From: CAYONP01 sp964405335
GTDB lineage: Bacteria; Armatimonadota; UBA10988
DNA length: 12,441 bases
Reading direction: 5' to 3'
Assembly: GCA_964405335.1 (NCBI GenBank)
Contig: CAYONP010000133.1
Coordinates: forward strand, 1-12,441
This document shows positions 6,260 through 11,695 of this stretch, one piece after another (position 1 is the first letter of the stretch; every line of letters begins with the position of its first letter). Below the pieces are notes generated by a model. That model did no database searches. It was not told the origin of the DNA and saw nothing but the letters and a program-made list of their open reading frames with translations. A program made the position numbers and the translations under genes.

Positions 6260-7384
6260 GTGAACCGGGCCGTCATCGCGGGTGCGCTGCGACCGTGGCT
6301 GGTGCTCGCCCTGGTCTGCGGCGGATTCTCGCTCCACCCCGCCTTCACGCGCACCTTCTGGGATGTCGGCTACCTGCCGGTGATCGGCCAGCAGGCGGCG
6401 ACCACGATCATCCTTGCCGTCGGCATGACCTTCGTGATCCTCACCGGCGGCATCGACCTCTCGGTCGGCTCGGTCCTGGCGCTGTGCGGCGTCACCCTCG
6501 GCCTTTGCGCCACCACCGGCGTGCCGCGCTTCGTCGGCGTCGGCATGGCCCTGCCGGCCGGTCTGCTGGCCGCCGCGGCGGTGGCGCGCCATGTGAACGA
6601 TCGGCGCTGGCAGGCAGGCGTCGCGCTGGCGGTCAGCGTCGCGCTCGGGCTCGCGATTGCCGCGGCCACGGCGGGCGGGACCAGTCTGCCGATCGCCATC
6701 ATGGCGGCGCTGGCGCTCGGGCTGGGCTGCGGCCTGATCAACGGGCTGGGGGTGAGTCTCGGCCGGGTGCCGCCGTTCGTGGTCACGCTGGGGATGTACA
6801 CCGCGGCGCGCGGGCTGGCGGTCCACGCGACCGATGGTCAGAGCGTGTCGGTGCCGTCGGCAGTGCTCAGCGAGCTGGGCCGCGGCTGGCCGGTGGTGTT
6901 CCTCAGCCTGGCCACCGTGGCGCTCGGCGTGGTGGTGCTGCGGCACACCCGGGCGGGGCGTTACCTGCAGGCGATCGGCGGCAACGAAGAGGCGGCGCGG
7001 CTGTCGGGGGTCGATCTGGCGCGGTACAAGACGCTGGCCTACATGCTCAGCGGGCTGACCGCGGCGCTGGCGGCGGTGGTGGTGACGGCCAAGTTCCGGC
7101 TGGCCGACACGGGTGCCGGGTCGACGGCGGAGCTGAACGCCATCGCGGCGGTGGTGATTGGCGGCACGCCGCTGTCGGGCGGCTCGGGCAGCGTGGTCGG
7201 CAGCCTCGTCGGCGCGCTGACCATCGCCGTGCTGAACGCCGGGCTGGTGTTGGTCGGGGTGAAGGACACGCTGCAGGGGGTGGTCATCGGGGCGGTGATT
7301 GTGCTGGCGGTGATGGTTGACCAGTGGCGCGGCGGGCACGCAATCGGTCGGATGGAGCCACGGGTTGAAACCCGTGGCTCGTAA
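6260..7384 (+). CDS. RbsC-like ABC transporter permease (BPD_transp_2 family)
   Basis: Inner-membrane permease of 374 residues for a sugar or similar solute. Family marks are GMTFVILTGGIDLSVGSVLAL (55-75), close to the same stretch in ribose permease RbsC, the cytoplasmic ATPase-contact loop RHTRAGRYLQAIGGNEEAA (228-246), and AIAAVVIGGTPLSGGSGSVVG (294-314). It is some 50 residues longer than E. coli RbsC, mostly through an insertion at about 85-140 that adds hydrophobic segments. The start is GTG with GGAGG five bases upstream. No ATPase or binding-protein gene is adjacent: the upstream neighbour is a divergent GTPase and downstream is a repeat. Partners may be encoded elsewhere. The last nine residues (EPRVETRGS) and the TAA stop are encoded by the first hairpin of repeat B1, so the ancestral C-terminus was probably altered. 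The substrate cannot be told from the permease alone. Confidence 0.93.
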   Translation: MNRAVIAGALRPWLVLALVCGGFSLHPAFTRTFWDVGYLPVIGQQAATTIILAVGMTFVILTGGIDLSVGSVLALCGVTLGLCATTGVPRFVGVGMALPAGLLAAAAVARHVNDRRWQAGVALAVSVALGLAIAAATAGGTSLPIAIMAALALGLGCGLINGLGVSLGRVPPFVVTLGMYTAARGLAVHATDGQSVSVPSAVLSELGRGWPVVFLSLATVALGVVVLRHTRAGRYLQAIGGNEEAARLSGVDLARYKTLAYMLSGLTAALAAVVVTAKFRLADTGAGSTAELNAIAAVVIGGTPLSGGSGSVVGSLVGALTIAVLNAGLVLVGVKDTLQGVVIGAVIVLAVMVDQWRGGHAIGRMEPRVETRGS

Positions 7385-7456
7385 GACAAAACTCGCCCTT
7401 CGCGCGGGTTTGGCTTTGTCAGACCCGCATTTCAATGCGGGTCCACGGCGCGGCCA
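7354..7456 (+). repeat. Element B1: three-hairpin dispersed repeat
   Basis: A 103-base element with three successive palindromes. H1 has 12-base arms 7355-7366 and 7369-7380. H2 lies around 7390-7410 (AACTCGC/GCGGGTT, one T-G wobble). H3 has 10-base arms 7422-7431 and 7434-7443. It aligns without gaps to the reverse complement of 11560-11662, with about 17 differences (roughly 83% identity). H1 lies inside the 3' end of the permease gene and provides its stop codon. No open frame of its own is convincing, so it would be a non-autonomous repeat or a structured 3' RNA element. Confidence 0.88.
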
Positions 7457-7570
7457 GGAACTTCGACGCACACGCTGGTCGTCTGCCGGGCAGGCACGGG
7501 AGCCGTGACCTACACCAGTCGTTCACGCATCGGGGCCGACGCCAGACCGGACTCGCAGCGGGTCACCCTC

Positions 7571-7599
7571 TTGCCAACTCGCCTGCTCTGGACTAGGAT
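7571..7599 (+). promoter_or_regulatory. Sigma70-type promoter for the 63-residue gene
   Basis: TTGCCA (7571-7576) matches the -35 consensus at five of six positions and TAGGAT (7594-7599) matches the -10 at four of six, with a 17-base spacer. A start near 7606 leaves a leader of about 25 bases holding GAGGA and the TTG start. This is the best promoter match I found in the window. Confidence 0.5.
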
Positions 7600-7618
7600 G
7601 TCGTCGCGACGATGGACT

Positions 7619-7623
7619 GAGGA
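7619..7623 (+). promoter_or_regulatory. Ribosome binding site deciding a TTG start
   Basis: GAGGA seven bases before the TTG at 7631. The in-frame ATG codons at 7505 and 7598 lie upstream of or within the promoter and lack a comparable site. Confidence 0.6.
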
Positions 7624-7630
7624 CAGGGCT

Positions 7631-7822
7631 TTGGCACTCAACTACGCGAAGCTGTTGGAGTTCGACGGCGGCCGGCTGCACGATCTCGATCGCCGGGTCG
7701 ACAACGATGTCAACCGCGATGTCGACGAGATGAAGCGAGCCATCGAGGCGAGCCGCGAGAAGAAGCTGAAGAAGGCGCGCAAGCGGCGCAAGCAGGAACA
7801 GGCCAAGCGCGGCCTGAACTGA
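7631..7822 (+). CDS. Small charged protein (63 residues), function unknown
   Basis: Reads LALNYAKLLEFDGG at the start (TTG read as Met). An acidic middle (DLDRRVDNDVNRDVDEMKRA) is followed by a strongly basic helical tail, SREKKLKKARKRRKQEQAKR, ending GLN. The middle and tail have heptad-like charge patterning and could form one long amphipathic or coiled-coil helix, with the tail able to bind nucleic acid. I do not recognise a family. The TTG start is inferred from GAGGA seven bases upstream and the promoter at 7571-7599. Starting at the ATG at 7505 would add 42 residues without such signals and would run through the promoter. A strong hairpin terminator follows 15 bases after the stop, so the gene looks like an independent monocistronic unit. 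The complete promoter, ribosome site and terminator set is the main support. Confidence 0.6.
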   Translation: MALNYAKLLEFDGGRLHDLDRRVDNDVNRDVDEMKRAIEASREKKLKKARKRRKQEQAKRGLN

Positions 7823-7837
7823 GCCTCCGACGCAGAA

Positions 7838-7874
7838 GCGCCCCGGCGGCCGGGCCGCCAGGGCGCGGTTGTTT
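7838..7874 (+). terminator. Intrinsic terminator
   Basis: A stem GCGCCC-c-GGCGGC (7838-7850) pairs with GCCGCC-a-GGGCGC (7854-7866) around a CGG loop with a single C/A mismatch, followed by GGTTGTTT. It is oriented for the 63-residue gene and lies between convergent genes. The minus-strand side lacks a T-run, so termination of the opposing gene is less certain. Confidence 0.75.
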
Positions 7875-7892
7875 CCACCCACCACCACACCG

Positions 7893-8768
7893 TCATTCGA
7901 GCGCGTGTTCACCCAGGAACCCGAGCAGCGCCGCGTCGGGCACGTCGGCGGCATCGGCCAGGTTGCGTCCCACCAACTCCGCGGGAACCGCCGGCCGGCG
8001 GTAGCGGACATAGTCGAAGATGGCGATCACGTCGGGATTACCCTGTTGGATCACCGTCGTGTTGTGTTGTTGCACGCCGACGCCGTTGCAGGTGGGCCAG
8101 TCGGTATAGGCCGTCAGGCCGACCTGCAGAGCTGCCGGCATGTCCGGTCGGTGGTAGCGAGCCACCACATGCCACGCCGTATCGGTTGTGCGGGCGAGGA
8201 GCATCACGTGCGGGCCGATCTTCGCGATCTGAAGCATCGCGTCGGACCCCTGGCGATCGATCACCTGCAACTGCGAGTCGCTGTTGACGGTGGTCTTCGC
8301 CTCGAGCTGGTAGCGGCCCGGTGCGTTGGCCGCCCCGTAGGACAGAAAGCAGTAGTTCTCGCCGCCCGGCCGCCAGGTCTGCGGCGTGACCTCACGCGGG
8401 GTGCGGATGAGCAGCCCGCCGAGTGAGAACTGGCTCTGCGGCGCGCCGTTCTGAGCGCGATTCAGCGCCCGCAGATAGGTGCTGACGACGAAGTCGCCGC
8501 TGACCTCCTTGAACAGCAGGATGCCGCGAAAGTCCTGGTACCAGACGCTGGTGCGGGGGATGAGCGTGAGACAACCCGGCACGCTCTGGCCGATGTCGAG
8601 CCGCTCGACCTGATCGTTCGGCCAGCCTTCGACCTGCTGCAGCCGCTGCCAGCCGGCCAGGCTGGCCGCGTCGTCGAACTCGTCGCTCAGCCCGGCCAGT
8701 TCTTCCTGGGCGGCGGCCGCGACGGGCAGGGCCGCCAAGCAGCCGACCAGCAGCCAGCGGAAGCGCAT
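7893..8768 (-). CDS. Exported lectin-like (concanavalin/DUF1349-type) protein
   Basis: A 291-residue exported protein with signal peptide MRFRWLLVGCLAALPVAAAA, cleaved probably before QEE. LVGC near residue 10 resembles a lipobox but lies too close to the N-terminus. The body looks like a beta-sandwich of the concanavalin-like/DUF1349 kind: an opening LSDEFDD and GW, GDFVVSTYLRA (91-101), LGGLLIRTP (116-124), ENYCFLSYGA (137-146), and a closing DVIAIFDYVRYRRP (246-259). Such domains bind or sense carbohydrate, and no catalytic residues are evident. A roughly 30-residue tail after the sandwich is unassigned. The ATG at 8768 is chosen because GGGAGGG precedes it by five bases; a TTG at 8786 would add six residues before the signal peptide. 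It is divergent from the methyltransferase and convergent with the small basic gene. Confidence 0.85.
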   Translation of the reverse strand: MRFRWLLVGCLAALPVAAAAQEELAGLSDEFDDAASLAGWQRLQQVEGWPNDQVERLDIGQSVPGCLTLIPRTSVWYQDFRGILLFKEVSGDFVVSTYLRALNRAQNGAPQSQFSLGGLLIRTPREVTPQTWRPGGENYCFLSYGAANAPGRYQLEAKTTVNSDSQLQVIDRQGSDAMLQIAKIGPHVMLLARTTDTAWHVVARYHRPDMPAALQVGLTAYTDWPTCNGVGVQQHNTTVIQQGNPDVIAIFDYVRYRRPAVPAELVGRNLADAADVPDAALLGFLGEHALE

Positions 8769-8773
8769 CGATA

Positions 8774-8780
8774 CCCTCCC
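8774..8780 (-). promoter_or_regulatory. Ribosome binding site deciding the ATG at 8768
   Basis: GGGAGGG on the minus strand, five bases before the ATG. It rules out the upstream in-frame TTG at 8786, since the site would lie inside the longer coding region. Confidence 0.75.
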
Positions 8781-8833
8781 GCCCAACCGTCCCAGCCGAC
8801 AGCGATCGTGCGGCGCGCTCCACGCACCAACCG

Positions 8834-8861
8834 CTTCTACCCATCGGTCGCCGGTGGTAAA
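8834..8861 (-). promoter_or_regulatory. Weak candidate promoter for the lectin-like gene
   Basis: On the minus strand TTTACC (8856-8861) and TAGAAG (8834-8839) are 16 bases apart; each matches four of six consensus bases. It would give a leader of about 60 bases. No better pair is seen in the 179-base divergent gap. Confidence 0.25.
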
Positions 8862-8906
8862 CCGCCGACGGACGGTTCACACCCATCTACCGGCCTCGCG
8901 TTGCGG

Positions 8907-8912
8907 TATGAT
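8907..8912 (+). promoter_or_regulatory. Candidate -10 box for the methyltransferase gene
   Basis: TATGAT matches five of six bases of the -10 consensus and lies 35 bases before the ATG at 8948. No good -35 hexamer stands at the right distance (TTCACA at 8876 is too far), and it is not an extended -10. Confidence 0.35.
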
Positions 8913-8947
8913 GAGGTCGGACCTCAACGCGCCAGGAAGGGGCACCG

Positions 8948-9850
8948 ATGGGCATCAAGCCGGCTCAGACGCTCGACATGTCGGCCGACGAACTGCTCGC
9001 CGCGTTGTGCCGTGCGTTTCACCCCACGGCGGCCGAGCGCCGGCTGTGGCGCGACGACCTGGACTTCCTCTACGGCATCGACCCGCCGCCGAGCCGGTAT
9101 GTCCGCTGGCACTTCAAGCGCCTGGCCGATACGCTGCACCACGCCGTGCTGCGCGAGGCGCCGCCCGGCGGGCGGATCCTCGACCTCGGCGCCGGGCCCT
9201 ACTCGCTGGCCCTGCTGCGCCACCGCTACCACGGCACCGTCGACTATACCGACCGCGATCCGCAGCCGACCACGCTGCGCCTGCCCGGCGGCGAGGTGCT
9301 GAACTACGCGCCGCGGCGCTACCACCTCGCCCCCGGCGAGCCGCCGCCCGAGCGCGAGGCCTATGACCTGGTCATCTTCACCGAGATGATCGAGCACATG
9401 AAGTTCGACCCGGCCGAAGCGCTGGAGGTCATCCGCCAGAGCCTGAAGCCCGGCGGCAAGCTGGTGCTGACCACGCCGAACCTGACCGCCTGGAAGAAGA
9501 TCTGGCGGCTGATGCTCGGCGGCCACCCCTACGACTCGATCCTGGTCACCGGCGACCCGGGCCCGTGGGAGCACGCCCGCGAGTACTCGCCGACCGAGCT
9601 GCGCGGCCTGCTGCGCGCCGGCGGTTACGCCGTGCAGCGGATGGAGACCCGCGACGTCTACTTCGACGACCGGACGCTGCGCGACCAGGTGGCCAAGTAC
9701 CTGACCGCCGGCGTGCTGACGGCGGTGCTGCGCTATCGCGACGCCGGTCGGATCCTGCTCCGCGGCGGCTCGACCACATTCATCGTCGCCCAACGCCTGC
9801 CCGAACCGGCGCCGGTGCCGCCCGAGCCGATCCTGGTGCCGCAGGCGTGA
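8948..9850 (+). CDS. SAM-dependent class I methyltransferase
   Basis: A cytoplasmic methyltransferase of 300 residues. The Rossmann fold spans about 75-180: motif I ILDLGAGP (77-84), the second strand VDYTDRDP (98-105), motif II region YDLVIFTEMIEH (139-150) and LKPGGKLVLTTPN (166-178). The segment HAREYSPTELRGLLRAGGY (209-227) is typical of Methyltransf_11/23 proteins that act on lipids, quinones or glycan-linked substrates. The N-terminal 70 residues form a helical cap, and the C-terminal tail is Pro-rich (PEPAPVPPEP). The acceptor is not deducible. The ATG has AGGAAGG/AAGGGG five to seven bases upstream. It is a single gene, divergent from the lectin-like protein, and a nested palindrome begins 20 bases after its stop. 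Confidence 0.93.
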   Translation: MGIKPAQTLDMSADELLAALCRAFHPTAAERRLWRDDLDFLYGIDPPPSRYVRWHFKRLADTLHHAVLREAPPGGRILDLGAGPYSLALLRHRYHGTVDYTDRDPQPTTLRLPGGEVLNYAPRRYHLAPGEPPPEREAYDLVIFTEMIEHMKFDPAEALEVIRQSLKPGGKLVLTTPNLTAWKKIWRLMLGGHPYDSILVTGDPGPWEHAREYSPTELRGLLRAGGYAVQRMETRDVYFDDRTLRDQVAKYLTAGVLTAVLRYRDAGRILLRGGSTTFIVAQRLPEPAPVPPEPILVPQA

Positions 9851-9870
9851 CGGGCGTGTCGATCTTCGTG

Positions 9871-9963
9871 GTAGGGGCAGGTCTCAGACCTGCCCGCCGG
9901 CGAGTAGTGTCACTCGGGAAGCGGGTCCATCGGCTTGCGGGCGGGTCTGAGACCCGCCCCTAC
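9871..9963. repeat. Element C: nested-palindrome repeat with GTAGGGGC ends
   Basis: A 93-base element. The left palindrome has arms 9875-9884 and 9886-9895 (GGGCAGGTCT, its complement, one-base centre). The right palindrome has arms 9939-9948 and 9950-9959 (GGGCGGGTCT, its complement, one-base centre). The outer ends GTAGGGGC (9871-9878) and GCCCCTAC (9956-9963) are exact inverted copies, so left and right halves can also pair with each other. The middle (9896-9938) is unrelated, with a small CGAGT/ACTCG stem. It sits between convergent genes, 20 bases after the methyltransferase stop. Confidence 0.88.
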
Positions 9964-10016
9964 CGGAGGTCTGCGCTCGAAGGTGAGCGCCCACGGAGCA
10001 GGGCTGCCACCGGAGC

Positions 10017-10034
10017 GCGGCCGTCTCCGGCCGC
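10017..10034. repeat. Hairpin GCGGCCG-TCTC-CGGCCGC (element D)
   Basis: A perfect 7-base stem with a TCTC loop, lying between element C and the 3' end of the phosphodiesterase gene. There is no T-run on either side, so it is not a classical terminator. It may be the remains of another dispersed palindromic repeat. The remaining bases of the 9964-10088 gap show nothing else. Confidence 0.5.
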
Positions 10035-10088
10035 AGGTGACGAGCGCGTCGCCCACGCCGGACGAGGAGGCCCGAACTCCGAGCAGGG

Positions 10089-11474
10089 CTATCCGCCCCA
10101 CAGCTTCTCGCGCAGCCCCTGGATCACGCCGAGGCAGGTGACCGGGTCGTCGGTCAGGATGCCGTCGACGCCGAGCCGGACCATGCGCTCCATGTCGTCT
10201 GGGGCGTTGATGGTCCAGGCGAAGACGCTCATCCCGCGCCGGTGCGCGCCGCGGACAAACTCGGCGGTCAGGCTGCCGCCGTTGTAGTTGAACCCGCGCA
10301 CGTTGCTCTGGCGCAGGCCCCAGAAGAAGCCGCCCGGCAGCTCGGCCGGGGCGCTGCCGATATGGAAGCAGGGCACCAGCGGCGCCTGTTCGCGCCAGCG
10401 CGCCGCCTCGGCGGTGGTCCACGGCCCGGCGATGACGTGATCCTCCATCCCCGCGGCGACCACGTCGCGCCAGATCGCCTCACCCATGCCCTCGGTCTTG
10501 AGGTCCATCAGCAGCGCGCCGTTCAGCTCGCGGGCCAGGGCCAGCAGCTCGGCGAAGGTCGGCACCGGCTCGCCGCGGAACTGCTCGTCCTTCCACGCCC
10601 CCGCCTCGAGCTGCTTCAGCTCGGCGACGCTCTTCTCGGCCACCGGCCCGGTGCCCTCGGTGGTGCGATCGACGGTCTTGTCGTGCATCACCACCACCAC
10701 GCCGTCGCTCGAGATCTGCAGGTCGCACTCGACCAGGTCGGCGCCGGCTTCGAACGCCTCGCGAAAGGCGCGGAGGGTGTTCTCGGGATAGTGCATCGAG
10801 GCGCCGCGGTGCCCGATCACTAGCGGATCGCTGCGCTCGCCCAGCAACATCTGCATGCGCTCCTCGGCCGTCAGCGGCGGCAGGCTCTCGACCTTCAAGT
10901 TGTCGAAGGTCACGGTCGACTCGTTGATCACCAGGGCCAGGTCGCCCGTCTCGCGCCTCGTCGCGCCGACCCACGCCTGGGCGACCAGCACGCCGTCGAT
11001 GTAGCCGCGGGCCAGGTCGCCGCGGATTTCGAACCGCAGGCGATGCGCCTCGCCGAGCACCGGTGGCACACGGGCCGGCCCCGCGTGCAGGATCTGCCAC
11101 TTCGCGTCGGCGGTGCGGTGGCCGATCTCGACGCCGTTGTTCAGCGTTCGGTCAAACCGACTGGTGAAGATCAGGAAGGGCTCGAGCGCGCCCGGCTCGC
11201 CGCGTACCTGGAGCGCCATCCAGCGCGCGTTGTTGTTCGCCGCGAGGAACGCCACGTCGGCTTCGATGGCCACATCGGCCTGCGGCGGCAGCGGCAGCAC
11301 CAGCTTCGAGAGGTACTGTGTGGCAACCCCGCGCAGCACTCCGTCGACGATGCTCCACTCGCCGCCAAGGGCGACATAGCCGGCCGGCACCGCGGGCCCG
11401 TCGAAGGTCTCCTCGAGCAGCACCTCGCCACGGGCGGCGGCGGACAGCAGTAGCAGCGGCAGCAGCCGGATCAT
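10089..11474 (-). CDS. Exported lectin-like domain / glycerophosphodiester phosphodiesterase fusion
   Basis: A 461-residue exported enzyme. The signal peptide is MIRLLPLLLLSAAARG. Residues about 20-198 form a LamG/DUF1080-like sandwich: EETFDG, GGEWSIVDGVLRG (37-49), a strand pattern ending GYIDGVLVAQ and FDNLKVESLP (190-199). Residues about 217-455 are a GDPD domain with IGHRGA (His222, Arg223), PENT (Glu231), VECDLQ (Glu249, Asp251), MHDKTVDRTTEGTG (His264, Asp265), LLMDLKTE (Lys326), FAWTIN and DGILTDDP. GDPD enzymes hydrolyse glycerophosphodiesters to glycerol-3-phosphate and an alcohol with a divalent metal; all expected residues are present. The sandwich may hold the enzyme on cell-surface glycan. 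The ATG at 11474 has AAGGAG six bases upstream; an in-frame extension to 11642 only translates repeat B2. It lies downstream of the helicase in the same direction, with B2 between them. Confidence 0.93.
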   Translation of the reverse strand: MIRLLPLLLLSAAARGEVLLEETFDGPAVPAGYVALGGEWSIVDGVLRGVATQYLSKLVLPLPPQADVAIEADVAFLAANNNARWMALQVRGEPGALEPFLIFTSRFDRTLNNGVEIGHRTADAKWQILHAGPARVPPVLGEAHRLRFEIRGDLARGYIDGVLVAQAWVGATRRETGDLALVINESTVTFDNLKVESLPPLTAEERMQMLLGERSDPLVIGHRGASMHYPENTLRAFREAFEAGADLVECDLQISSDGVVVVMHDKTVDRTTEGTGPVAEKSVAELKQLEAGAWKDEQFRGEPVPTFAELLALARELNGALLMDLKTEGMGEAIWRDVVAAGMEDHVIAGPWTTAEAARWREQAPLVPCFHIGSAPAELPGGFFWGLRQSNVRGFNYNGGSLTAEFVRGAHRRGMSVFAWTINAPDDMERMVRLGVDGILTDDPVTCLGVIQGLREKLWGG

Positions 11475-11480
11475 GGCGCG

Positions 11481-11486
11481 CTCCTT
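11481..11486 (-). promoter_or_regulatory. Ribosome binding site deciding the ATG at 11474
   Basis: AAGGAG on the minus strand, six bases before the ATG. With the signal peptide that follows, it rejects the longer reading that begins inside repeat B2. Confidence 0.8.
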
Positions 11487-11559
11487 GCCCGCCTGTATCG
11501 TGCCAGAAAGCCGGCTCGGCGCCAAGGGCGGCGGGGCCAAGGGCGCGCTTCGGGGTTTG

Positions 11560-11662
11560 TGGCCGCGTCGAGGACCCGCACTGAAGTACGGGTCTGTCAA
11601 AGCCAAACCCGCCCAAAGGGCGGGTTTCGCCCGACCAGCCACGGGCTTGAACCCGTGGCCCC
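11560..11662 (-). repeat. Element B2: inverted second copy of the three-hairpin repeat
   Basis: On the minus strand it carries H1 (arms 11652-11659 and 11638-11645), H2 (a perfect 10-base stem, 11618-11627 and 11605-11614, loop TTT) and H3 (10-base arms 11585-11594 and 11573-11582 with one T-G wobble). It aligns gaplessly to 7354-7456 in the opposite orientation, with about 17 of 103 positions different. It begins 33 bases after the helicase stop and lies upstream of the phosphodiesterase gene, so H1 again faces the 3' end of the preceding co-directional gene. A short direct repeat (GCCAAGGGCG at 11521 and 11536) lies just outside. Confidence 0.88.
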
Positions 11663-11695
11663 ACCAGATCTGACGCAGACCCCGGTAGCGGGAGA

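Noticed and set aside
5164..6354. Minus-strand frame of 396 codons overlapping the GTPase gene
   Set aside because: Its product is an Arg/Ala/Pro-rich shadow, while the overlapping frame has all GTPase motifs.
7317..7508. Open frame inside repeat B1
   Set aside because: It is in repeat sequence with no ribosome binding site, and palindromic repeats at this GC content often leave open frames.
11475..11559. Promoter for the phosphodiesterase gene between repeat B2 and its start
   Set aside because: TTGGCG and GATACA on the minus strand are 20 bases apart with poor -10 agreement; not good enough to list.
11475..11642. N-terminal extension of the phosphodiesterase by 56 residues
   Set aside because: It translates repeat B2 and places the signal peptide inside the protein. 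The ATG at 11474 has AAGGAG and begins with the signal peptide.
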